Below, piece after piece: positions 55,101 through 64,000 of a DNA stretch of 64,000 nucleotides. The stretch is taken from the NCBI RefSeq assembly GCF_945859685.1, contig NC_079147.1:129202238-129266237 (forward strand). The letters run 5' to 3'. This DNA is from Eupeodes corollae. Taxonomy: Eukaryota; Arthropoda; Insecta; Diptera; Syrphidae. Under the pieces are notes generated by a model that was not told where the DNA came from, ran no database searches, and was given only the letters and a program-made list of their open reading frames with translations. Position 1 is the stretch's first letter, and every line of letters starts with the position of its first letter. Both the position numbers and the translations under genes were made by a program.

Positions 55101-58100
55101 TCTTGGAGACTGATATCAGATATATGGACGTAAATTTAGCATACCAAAAGGAAAATCTAAGCTGTTCAAAATATAATCACGTCCATGACCTAATACTACT
55201 AACGCTAAAGACTATACCATAAACCCCTAAGTAGAGAGACTTTAAGACATTTACATACGAAGCGATTTCAGGCCTGAAACCTTATCTTCTACACAACATG
55301 CCTACTAACGGCCTTGTATTGCTTTGTGAGAAAAGATATATTAGAGCCCTCTACAACGTAAAAAATAGTGCAGTCGAAAAAACCTTTGCCTAGGACAATG
55401 ACGTAGCTCTAATGGCAACAAGGCAATTAATAACCACTTTAAGCGCCCAATTGAACCAATTTTTAATAAGGATTTACTAATTAATTGGTTAAGATCACTG
55501 TTTAGCGCCATAGCTTATATAGTTTTAAGAGGTAAATTCCTTCTTAAGCTAGCCTGAATCAGATTGAAATTAGATGGACAAAGATTATGGACATGAAATC
55601 ATTCCATTAAATCCAGCTATAAAGCAGACATGCAAATTCTCTTTGTGACCGGAAAGTGATGGGATACCTATCAAGGAAAGGGTGTATGGAGTTAATAAAA
55701 GACAATCAGGCAAGACAAAATATTAAAAGCTTACTTCAAATACTTTCTATTCTATCAAACGAGTGTAGAATAGAAAAAATTATTGTTGAAGGATAACTGT
55801 ATTATTGTGTGTTTGGAGAAATAAAAGAAGAGGTGATTGTGGCAAAAAATCTTAAAATGCAGTCTTAAAATAATTTTCTGCGAACATGTTCGAAATTAAC
55901 TTTGACCGATGATATGAAGATTTTAAAAATCTTCAAATTTACGTTTACTATTAAACGTAGGGGGGCTAATTTTTAGATTGCACTCAGTACCAGAAATTAA
56001 TTGAGATTGTAAAAAATAAAATCTCAGACTCAATGGTATTCCATTTAAAATATAATATCAATCCAAATATCTAAGAGTAATCTTGGGGTCTAAATGCCCT
56101 AAAGATATCCAAAAAAAGATCAGATCATATACTGCTTATGATATAGGATTTTCATGTGGATCATGTGGATGTACATTGTAATGATCAGACCAGTGCTCAC
56201 TTATTTTAAAATGGTATAATGGAAGGGTCAGCAAACAGCTTAACATCTTAAGACCCTTGCAAAGGTGCAAGGAATGCATGCGTAGGTACAACGTGGGGGA
56301 TGAGGACCACGCTAACAGTAGGATTCGAATCAATACTCAATCTCTTACTTACCAGAAAAAAAAAGACAAATAGGAAATGCATGAATCTTACAAGAATACT
56401 TAGGAAAAAATGTGACTAAAGAACAGACTACATGACACCATGTCTGTACTTTAACAAACAATTCTTTCTTGACACAAATTAATGCTCGAGTTGCAGGTTT
56501 CTTTTCGAAAGCAATGGATCTTGCAAACTCCTTTAAACTCCCTGACCAATTTTTAAAGCCGAGGTATGGGCAATGGCAAACACTGCTAAACAGCTCTCAA
56601 TGATGCCACTATCTAAAAAAAAACTATTTTCGTTTTCTACCACACCAACCAATTAGAAGCTTGGAAATTACTTTTGCCAAGAACTAACGGTGCTAAGTTC
56701 ATAGATCACAACAAGATCGCAGTTATATACCTGGGAATGAGAGCAGCTCTCTCTTTCGGGGGAAGATCCAAAATTTATCAATCCAATATCGACTCCGCGA
56801 TAAGCACCCTATCATGTAAATGATAACATTGACGACAAAGTACTCCATTAAACCAATGAACGATGGGAAAGTCTTAAAACCTGCGGCACAAAGACTTCCA
56901 AAGAAAAAATATCCAGCAAAACCGAAGAAAAAAACACACAACTACATACCCAAGAAAAAATAGAGCTAAGCGAACTTAAACAAATTATAAGACATAAAAA
57001 AAGACGCTGGGATGCGACCCACACTGATAACTTCCCATCCCGTCTGTCGATTTGTCTTCCTTTAAAGTTTGTCTATATGTACTCGTATCAATTTTTACCA
57101 AATTTGCGTAATATTTTTTGTAGATTTTATTTTTTATGAAAAAACGGACTGTTCGATTTTTATATAAAAATTACTGAATATCGAAAAAAATATTTTCTGT
57201 AAAATAAAATAAGTTTGAAGCCAATATTTTTAATTTTTGAAAAGATATTTGAGTCGAAAATTCAATTTTTACAAACTTTTTTACTTTTTATTTTTAGGTT
57301 TTTATTTTTTGTAAGAAAACTGTCAATTCGATTTTTCTCAAAATTTGTCCTAATGTTGAAAACAATATTTCTTATAAGTAAAAATTAGTTAGAAGCTATT
57401 ATCTCAAAATGTTAAAAACATATTTGAGTCGAAAATCATTTAATACCAACTTTTGTTAAATTTTTTTCGGTTTTTAATTTTTTGTAAAAAAACTGTCAAT
57501 TCGATTTTTTCCAAAATATTACTGAATGTTAACAACAATATTTTTTGAAAGATAAAAGTAAATTAAAGCCAACATCTCAAAGTTTAGAAAAGATATTTGA
57601 GTCGAAAATCAATTTTTAGCAGCTTTTATTCATTTATTTTTAGGTTTTAATTTTTTGTAAGAAAACTGTCAATTCGATTTTTTTCAACATTTTTCAAAAT
57701 GTTTCAATTGATTGATTGAGTTCAAACTTGGAAGTTAAGGTTTTGAGCAGATTCGCGTGCGTTTTTTTTATTTTTTTTTTAAAGATCAAAACTAACAGTG
57801 GCCCCATAAAATTTTTTTGTCAAAAAACGAAAATTGGAATTTCCTCAAAAGCTAACCGACAGATTTTTTTTTTAAATTTTCTCTAAAATTTTATTTTGTA
57901 ACTTGGCTTCTTTTAATAAGAAAAACATATTTTTGTATTGCTCACGAATGGTACCGCTCATAGAACCTTTTTTTTTTGTTTTTTTTTACTTTTATCAGCA
58001 ACTTATAAACTGGTTTCAATATTTGTTTTTCTGAATAAGCTCTTTTATTGCCTTAACAATATTTGATTATCAAAAGTGTAATTTTTAGTCGTTTGGATGT

Positions 58101-59830
58101 TTAAAAAAATATTAAATTTTTTTTTCAAAATTCGATGTCTCAAAAACGGGTCAACATTTTTTTACGAAATTCAAAATTATTTTTCAGTTACAATTTTGAA
58201 TCTTAAACAAATTTCTTTTTAAATTATTTTAACTGTATTTAAAGTAAATTATTTTGACAGAACACAAGGCACAAGAGCCTGACAACAACACATGAATAGA
58301 AATGTTGTGTTCCTGCTTGTTTTTTTACTTTAAAAAAAAAATAAGCTGAACGTAATAACTTCATGTTTGCGCTGAAAATCTGTAGGAAAGAAGGAATGTG
58401 ATTGGATTGTAATAAGTACCTTCTACCTACCAATAACATTCTTTCACTATCATCAGAAACATGTCATTATCTATCTATCTGCATAAAGCTGAGCACGCCA
58501 AGTGACCTATTCTATGTTGGTTTTAGACACCTACCTAACTACACAACCAAGGCGATCGCATTACAATTAAAACATACATATTCTTCCTCTTTCTTATTTT
58601 CAGATAATTTACTTTCCATCCTGGTTTTTCTAATATGAAATTAAAATAAGGATATCTAAAAGAAAAAGCTTTGAACGAACTAGTTGAATACACAAAAAAT
58701 TGTTTTCGATAAGTATGATTACAAGTATGGTTCATTTCTGGGATGAAATGTCCTAGGATGAGTTGTGTCTTGGGATGAATTGAGAGTTTTTTTTTGATAA
58801 ATCAAATGGCATTTATATCTTTGAAGATAAACTTATTTTACAGGTATATTTTAAAATCTTATATAAGTACTTTTCTAAACAGACTTTTTGCATACAGGAG
58901 CAAGTTTGTGCGACCCAGTCGTGCATTTTATTTTCTGTGGATATCATGGCCTTATATCGTATCAACATAAGAAAACACTGTTTTTTTACGGAAATTATTA
59001 GCTATTATAAATAAGATTTAAGTTGTTTTAAAATGTTTAGTTATGTTAAGTAATAGTATATATGAAACACAGTTATTTTTAATTTTTTACAAATAAATCG
59101 TTCTACTACCAGCGGATGTCCAGTGTTCCTGCATTCTTTCACTTATGTATTAAAGTAATATCATAGATAATTACTTCAAAGGTTACAGACATAGGAACAA
59201 CTATACGAGTATTTATATACTAGACTAAAAACATTTTTGTTTGTTAAAACAAATTCAATGTACACTATCAGGTGTTTTAGAGCGCAATGTAAAATTTGTA
59301 TTTGCGGTGGATTGAATTAACTACATTTCTTAGTCAGCATCTAAATAGCAGATAGAAGTACTTACGGGTGACCACGTCGCAACGTATTTTATCATACAGC
59401 ATTTCTTTTTTTCAATTGGTTTATTTCCTATGGAGCACCCATAACCATTTGAACATGATACAGTTCGGATCTTCTCGCAGTTGTCATCACAATGTCCCCA
59501 ATCATCTGTTTTCCAATAAAGTTTATTTCTGACCTGTGAGTTAAAATATATGTTAGAAATCAATTTAATTTTAATAAAATGTCAGTTATTCTTTTAAAAA
59601 CTTAGGTCACATTATTAAGAGTTCAGTATTTTATTTGAAAAATAATTAGCTACAAAAAATAAATAAAACACAGCTTAGAGCCAGACATTCATTTAAAAAC
59701 ACAATAACGAAAAATTAAACCTATACTAACTATTAAGATCAACAAAACTGTTTTTATCATTTAAAAGTAAAAGTTTTACCATCATTTTCGAAGTACATGT
59801 ATGGCAGTTTTTAATATCCTCATAAAATAT
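49104..59830 (-). CDS. AdamTS-A: ADAMTS metalloprotease with TSP1 repeats and C-terminal GON domain, 3' part of the gene
   Basis: GON-type ADAMTS proteins (C. elegans GON-1, vertebrate ADAMTS9/20, probably fly AdamTS-A) are secreted zinc proteases that remodel the matrix during cell migration. Only the C-terminal part is in the window. Exons: 59830-59780 (weakest), 59533-59366, 50547-50188, 49947-49333 and 49169-49104 (stop), all phase 0, about 419 residues. TSP1 repeats: WKTDDWGHCDDNCEKIRTVS; then ATWSP joined across the 8.8-kb intron to CSVECGVGIRKKEFYC; then WIPDAWSTCVSDCSTEYQTR with RPVNC; then ITK joined to CNCEGYRKRRVVC. The GON domain starts near SCADVKRFHEVLHDGEYHIF, with KPKEYITLNPSDNYSIYY, RTHFRKVAIDIVRLRV, FGSAGDCYNQNGECPQGDFS and FSISSKTKWDMFG. 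The last exon reads REHCKFSEIWYGNKRVDVPV-C. Cysteine patterns are intact and no stops were seen. The protease part must lie beyond the window's visible exons, further right on the minus strand. The exact paralogue is inferred. Confidence 0.88.
50913..51421. mobile_element. Short inverted-repeat element (MITE-like, about 509 bp) in the ADAMTS intron
   Basis: The left end AACTTCCAATATGAAGTCAT, followed by GGTCCGATTTG and GAATTGAAAA, is matched by the complement of the right end (GGAAGTTGTTGTAATCAGTC, CGATTTGTTGAATTGAAAAT). The same start, AACTTCCCATAGGAAGTTAT, recurs at 52654. Inside is one unit of the repeat that forms arrays at 53.1-53.7 and 57.1-57.7 kb. No coding capacity. Confidence 0.75.
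51690..51935 (+). repeat. Interspersed short repeat (SINE/MITE-like)
   Basis: The block TTAGGTGGCACAACAGTCCG through ACTTACAACTCTCAACCATTC, GTGTGCGAGTAATTACAGGG, TGCCGAATCGGATATATTTG and GAATTACTCTTTGAGAATTTG resembles a short interspersed repeat I have seen in several fly genomes. It is non-coding and lacks a clear tRNA-like promoter. No second copy is in this window, so the call rests on recognition alone. Confidence 0.5.
53095..53760 (+). repeat. Tandem array, unit about 175 bp, left arm
   Basis: AAGTTGGTAAAAATTGATTTT occurs at about 53100, 53272 and 53448, and a further partial unit (AAAATTGATTTTCGACTC) starts at about 53634. Units diverge by roughly a fifth by eye and carry A/T indels. 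The same unit in reverse orientation lies at 57080-57710, and a single copy at about 51140-51290. Confidence 0.8.
54275..54560 (+). pseudogene. Tc1-like transposase N-terminal fragment
   Basis: The frame starts MGSGKALTASFKARIDDLKD and LRLSVRK, the paired helix-turn-helix DNA-binding domain of a Tc1-type transposase; after frame changes NHIADPQKYGNNSKRVKAGT continues it. Within it GGCCGGCGCGGCGCGGCGTG at 54487 is an unusually GC-rich stretch of about 20 bp. The catalytic domain is absent. Confidence 0.7.
55250..57000 (+). pseudogene. Non-LTR reverse transcriptase/RNase H fragment (I/R1-like)
   Basis: Broken frames give KTFA followed by a stop in place of Tyr, then DNDVALMATRQLITTL, the decayed YADDVALMA box (about 55379-55425), then KYLRVILGSK (about 56068, the YLGV-I-L-D motif), a thumb region with RPVLTYFKMVWWEGSANSL (about 56185-56240) and, near 56740, an RNase H-like block. 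It is very old and has stops every few dozen codons. It lies between the two inverted repeat arrays. Confidence 0.6.
57080..57738 (-). repeat. Tandem array, unit about 175 bp, right arm (inverted)
   Basis: Units read on the minus strand as the same repeat as 53095-53760; on + they show CTGTCAATTCGATTTTTCTC at about 57320, 57493 and 57667, which gives a period of about 173 bp. The outer end is GGAAGTTAA at 57730-57738, the complement of the element start at 52652. Confidence 0.8.
57760..58430. other. AT-rich stretch without a recognised gene
   Basis: A and T homopolymers dominate. Nothing coding or structured was recognised. It is intronic to the ADAMTS gene. Confidence 0.5.
58432..58931 (+). 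repeat. Dispersed repeat copy 2 (LTR-derived), matches 36898-37375
   Basis: Same block as in the gypsy LTR-like region: CCTCTTTCTTATTTTCAGATAA, GTCCTAGGATGAGTTGTGTC and TGCGACCCAGTCGTGC are shared, with a CTATCTAT insertion near the start of this copy. No coding part accompanies it, so it is probably an LTR fragment left in the ADAMTS intron, on the strand opposite to the gene. Confidence 0.85.
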
Positions 59831-59839
59831 CTGCTTTTC

Positions 59840-61560
59840 TTCATACATATAAGGTAAAAGATCTAATTAATTCGCTTTTATTGTTAAGTGGTCCCTTGCC
59901 CGTGTAGGCCCTTTCCGTTGAAATTTGTAGGAAGGCTTGGTCACAGTTTGCGTAGCCTTAACACAAGCTTAACGTTGAAAATTCATGATAAAATATTTTA
60001 TATAATGTTTCCGGCAATATCACTTTTATGTATGAAATACTTTAACTTTAAAATCTGGATATACATCTTTTTTTTTCTTTAGAGACAATCCTTCCACCAA
60101 TTCTTAGATTGCAAAAAAAACTACAGTAAAATGAGGTGAAGAAGGAAAACATTCGTTTAGTCTATTGCTACCTACTTCTTCTTTAATGAATCGTCAGCTC
60201 TGCATATGTACATCTTTTTGCATTTTGATTCAATAGTGGAAATTTCATTTTAACATGAAGTTATTCGCATGTACTGACATTTAATAGTTCAATAAAGATT
60301 TTTAAGTAGAACTCATATTCAATAGTGTTTTATATTTTTCTTTAAGCAAGATGTGCAACGTTTTACATCAAGTTTACCATCCAAATATCGCACTTCTTTT
60401 TAGAGAATAATGACTTCCTGTAAATTTATATGGTCATTGGTTTCTAGGCAAGCTGCACCAGATATAGCGTTTTGCTTGGATGTTTTTCTCTTTTAATATT
60501 TGGCAGTTAACCTTCTTTCAGAAGGTTGATAGGTCTTTGCAGTTTTTAGACAACATTTTAAAAATAGTTTGAAATGCATTCTTCCAAACCTTACAATGTA
60601 TTTTGTATATTTTGGGTAAATAATAGACTTAAAAACGTGTTTTGATAATCCTTTGCCTTACCGGCATCCTTAAAAAAGTAAAAAATCGTAGTAAGTAGCT
60701 CAAAAACTCTATCGATGATATAAGTTCAGGGCCTGTAGATGGGTTGGGCGTATTAGATCTACAAATATAGTCCAAAATGTCAAAAGTCTTCAAATTGCAT
60801 CCAATTGCCAATTTTCTATCAAGTTGAAATTGTCCGTTTATAAGGTTGGCTGATTTTATTAATTTTTTTAACAAGTGGCAGAGAATATAAAACTTTATTT
60901 GATGTGAAAACAACATGTTTTGAACATGCTGTACCCGGCGCGCTGTACTACGCCAACAACTAAAATAAATTTAAGATAAATAATTTTAAAGAAAAATCAT
61001 TAATCATTCTAATCCATTTTATTTAATTTTTTTATTTCGAAAAATTCTGACATTACTGGATTTATGTTTCGAATAAAAAGGATGAGTACGCCAGTTTTTA
61101 ATGTTAGAACGTGCGGTGGATTGCCTGGAAAATCAAACGAATTCAAGAATTCAATTGGATAATTGACAACCTAGTCTTGATTCACCAGTACCGATGGACT
61201 TATAAGTTGTTGTGTCCATTTCCATTTCCATGCTGAATGGTAAAGTTGATGGTATTAACATCGATGTTTTTGGCTGCTAATATAACATGTGCACTGAACC
61301 AGTGATGGTTCTGTAGTTTGTTCCATGTTTGGGAAAGGTTTTTGCACCAATTCGCTTTCTGTGGTCTTACAGAAGTTCGCTGGCAGCTTGATACAATTTG
61401 AAGATTCATCCAATTTCAATTCGCCTATTAAATTATTCATTAATTGTTTTGCAAATTTTAAGGCCGCTGCATCCCGTTTTAGTTGTACTCGCACGATAGT
61501 TTTCAAAGTCAATTTCTGTAAATTACAACTGATGAACTTATGCATGTGATATCCAAACAG
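59840..61560 (-). other. Stretch upstream of the first visible ADAMTS exon, with degraded unidentified ORFs
   Basis: On the minus strand three blocks look faintly protein-like: about 61545-61260 (LKTIVRVQLKRDAAALKFAK, LIGELKLDESSNCIKLPANF), 60916-60629 (RKLAIGCNLKTFDILDYICR, NPSTGPELISSIEFLSYLLR) and about 60560-60310 (YQPSERRLTAKY, EVRYLDGKLDVKRCTSCLKK). The last holds a C-x-x-C pair near its end and two in-frame stops. They may be one decayed DNA-transposon gene running from 61.5 to 60.3 kb, but I cannot name it. No further ADAMTS exon was recognised here. Confidence 0.35.
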
Positions 61561-61569
61561 GATTGGAAC

Positions 61570-62800
61570 GGTAAAGTTAAGGTAAGATTAAAGTGTCTGT
61601 CCATGATGGAGAAGGACACACTTAGGATAGTTAAGTGGCCTATTGTGATACCACATAAATCTTGAGGCTTTCTTCTAAGCTTAATGAAACCAGTTTTAAT
61701 CCCTTACGAAACGTGAGAGTCCGAATATGCTATAATGATTTTGGTCGTTTAGATCGTTATAGAAGAATTCTCCTAGGTAATTATTGCGTTTTTGGGCTAG
61801 TGCAGGGCATGTACAGAGAAGGTAAAGAACTGTTTCCTCCTCTTCAACATCTATACAGCTTCTGCAAAAGTAATTTTTAAATACGCCTAGCTGCGTGGCG
61901 GTGTTATTCCACCTCGTGTTTTCCTTCATGATATCGTCCTGCAGTAGCAATAGTTTACGTGTAGTGATTGGGTTGCACTGTACCATTCCTATCGAGTTCA
62001 TCTGCCTTACAGTTTCCTAGAATATCTCTATGGCCCAGCACCCTGTAATGGTAAATGGTTGTCCATTTCCATTTAAACTTTTGTGCCATCTCCATTAGAA
62101 ACGATCGAAGTTATTAACTGTTATAGAGTTTATAGGGACAGAGTCCAGAGATTTGCTAGAGGCCTGACTATCTGAGAAAATACGGGTATCATATGTTGAT
62201 ATCACGTTTTCTTAAAACCAGGACAAGACTTCTTTTATCACCAAAAGTTCAGCCTGGAACACATATATGAAAAATGATTGGGAAGGCGGAATGAAAGTCT
62301 TAATTTCAGTCTTTCAGAGTACACACCTCCACCAATCTCTTCTTTTGTTTTTGATCCATCTGCATAAAAGTGGATTGACTTGTCTTCCAGGAATGTCCTA
62401 TCCTCCCAGAAAGATCTAGGAGGTATAGAAATCTATAAGTTTGATTTTAAATACCTAAGAATTACGGAGTTGCTAATTTTGTTATTAATCCACTGCGACG
62501 AAGTTTTGAGGCAAATAACAGAGCTTGCAGCTATTTGCTTGCTTATCATTAAAATCGGTCTTATTTTTGTATGATGTGTATAGCCAATGCGAGATTCGGG
62601 GTTGTAAGCCTCATTTGTTATCAATAGTTTTTTGCAAGAAAAGACAGCTACAGTAGCTTTTTTGACTCTTTCTTGTACATTACGTTTCCAATTGAGCTTT
62701 TTGTCTAAAATAAGACCTAGGTACTAAGTCTCTTTCTCTAATATAGGGAGGGTTAGCAAATGGAATTTTGTGTAGGTCAACACCTTGGTGATGATAGTTG
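61570..62800 (-). mobile_element. R1/LOA-like non-LTR retrotransposon, 3' fragment, second copy
   Basis: The minus strand reads part of the RNase H (about 62230-62020) and then the C-terminal zinc-knuckle region, 62001-61696: DIMKENTRWNNTATQLGV, FCRSCIDVEEEETVLYLLCT and CPALAQKRNNYLGEFF. The 3' end near 61570 (GGTAAGATTAAAGTGTC) and the following sequence align with the 3' end of the 6870-11250 element (GGTTAGGTTAAAGTGGC, then shared CTTAG, ATACCACAT-AAT and TTAG). Both are thus the same family in the same orientation. This copy is 5'-truncated and broken by stops. Confidence 0.78.
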
Positions 62801-62824
62801 GCAGCAGTTTTTATAATTGTAAAG

Positions 62825-63010
62825 GCCCCACAGCCGAGTTCATCGTATCATTGAAAATGTGTTTGGTTTTATGGCTGTATGCTTTTGCGTTTTTTGGAAA
62901 GCTATAAATTAAAATGCCGAGAATGCGTGCTTCAGAATTATCTTATGATGACGAACAATATTGATCACTATAATGACAACCATGAGCTTGTTTTGGATGA
63001 ATAATGTCAA
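62825..63010 (+). pseudogene. Harbinger transposase C-terminal scrap
   Basis: The frame HSRVHRIIENVFGFMAVCFC followed by VFWKAI matches the end of a Harbinger transposase around the catalytic Glu (RxxxENxFGxxxxRFRVF). After a shift, QNYLMMTNNIDHYNDN follows, in place of the usual CILHNYL region. It is too short to define an element and matches neither the 4607-5929 nor the 29074-29880 transposase closely. Confidence 0.55.
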
Positions 63011-64000
63011 TCTGCGCGGCTCCAGCCCATTATCAAACTGAAAAACGGTATAATATCTTTCATTTCTTCCACAGAGAATGTCCGTGATAAAAATGGAAGA
63101 CTTCTTATCCGACTAGTTCACGCTCTTCACCACCAAAAAAAAAAAAACAAAAATTCAACCCAAAATACTTGAAATTTTTAAAGCTGAAGTAAATTCGGTC
63201 GATTGCAGAACTTTGCTTGTTTTAAAAAAAAAACTTTCAGGAGATCAAGACATTATCGCTTGTCCTTTGAACCGATTGTTTGTTCGCATCTGCTCAAAGT
63301 TAAACTTAAATATTGTACTTTGTATTCGTTGACGGATATCTTAGAGGCAACTCCATATTTAATTCCCGATCCATTTTAATTATTTAAAAAATACTTTTGT
63401 CAATAAATTAATTTCTTTATTTGTTACATTTGTCGGCCAGTATATAGACACTTGGATCACGATTGTTTGCCAATTTAATGTCTGTCATTTAGGCAGATAA
63501 AATTGGGTATTTACATGGTTGATAGAAAATTGGGTTTACTTATTTGAACACTTAATTAAATTCTATTCTTGACAGCATTCAAAAACCGTGTAGAATTTGA
63601 TGTTTCGAAAACTCAATGCTTTCTACTGTCGCAAAAGCGTAACCCTCAACTTATGACTGAATAGCTTTTAGTAAAAAAATGTCTATTCCGTAATCGAATT
63701 TGGGTGTGTTTTATGTATCAAATTATGTTTTGTAATTTTTTTTTCAACCTTATGCAGTGAAAACTATATTAAAATTGATTTCGAAAATTCTGTTACTTAT
63801 GTTGTTTTAACAATGACCGATAGAAATAATTAAATCCATTTAACGAAGGCATTTGCTTGCAATATCTACTAACTGTTTAAATAAATTACAAAAATAGAGT
63901 TTAAAATACTTTTCCTTTTTTTATCTATTTGAGCAATTTATCTAGCAAACTATTTCTCATTTGAAGTTGAAATCCTTATGTCACTGGACTAATTTATTTT
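63010..64000. other. AT-rich end of the window without a recognised gene
   Basis: Nothing coding or repeated was recognised. Short A runs and T runs only. Confidence 0.5.

Larger units (their letters stand above)
52652..57738. mobile_element. Large inverted-array (foldback-like) element of about 5.1 kb in the ADAMTS intron
   Basis: The left end TTAACTTCCCATAGGAAGTT (52652) and the inverted TTAACTTCC at 57738 bound a region whose two flanks are inverted arrays of the same repeat: units of about 175 bp in + orientation from about 53095 to 53760, and in - orientation from about 57080 to 57710. The unit includes TTGATTTTCGACTCAAATAT, CTTTTCAAAAATTTGAGAT and TTTTGAGAAAAATCTAATTG. The interior (53.8-57.0 kb) holds a Tc1 N-terminal fragment and a non-LTR fragment. 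It may be one foldback element with captured sequence or two separate repeats lying head to head by chance. Confidence 0.6.

Overview
This window is AT-rich nuclear DNA of an insect, most likely a true fly (Diptera). The evidence is a MED7 gene whose two exons join into a protein of about 219 residues, close in length and motif content to insect and mammalian MED7; GT-AG introns; and a transposon complement typical of flies (PIF/Harbinger, Tc1, R1/LOA-like and jockey-like non-LTR elements, Ty3/gypsy, BEL/Pao). It is not prokaryotic: no operons, Shine-Dalgarno sites, CRISPR arrays or tRNA/rRNA genes were seen.

Host genes are sparse. (1) MED7 lies on + at 12877-18279, with one intron of about 4.7 kb loaded with transposon remnants. 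(2) The 3' part of a GON-domain ADAMTS metalloprotease gene lies on - at 59830-49104 (TSP1 repeats, then the GON domain and a short last exon), with one intron of about 8.8 kb full of repeats. (3) A chain of phase-compatible exons lies on - at 6719-1742 and ends in a stop codon and poly(A) signal; I could not name it. A complete Harbinger element sits inside one of its introns. Candidate orphan exons near 11.5-11.95 kb (-) and 46.0-46.4 kb (+) are unassigned.

Most of the rest is mobile DNA at different stages of decay. 1957-6135 is a full-length PIF/Harbinger with TAA target duplications, matching terminal inverted repeats, an apparently intact 371-residue transposase and a MADF-type accessory gene. 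6870-11250 is an R1/LOA-type non-LTR element (-). 15866-17093 is a non-autonomous element with terminal inverted repeats. 19840-21570 is a gypsy fragment. 24780-26290 is an internally deleted non-LTR element. 26400-33510 is a three-level nest: BEL/Pao split by a non-LTR element, itself split by a truncated Harbinger. 34200-36085 is jockey-like. 36090-42310 is a decayed gypsy element with a primer binding site. 46560-48404 is another non-LTR element (-). 52652-57738 is bounded by inverted arrays of repeats of about 175 bp. 61570-62800 is a second R1/LOA-like fragment, followed by a Harbinger tail.

I found no clearly new biochemical system. The most interesting items are the potentially active Harbinger with its accessory gene, its landing inside a short intron next to a partly duplicated exon, the nested element stack, a hairpin repeat family shared by two different DNA transposons, the large inverted-array element in the ADAMTS intron, and an isolated GC-rich block of about 100 bp. 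All domain calls come from reading translations by eye; no database search was run.
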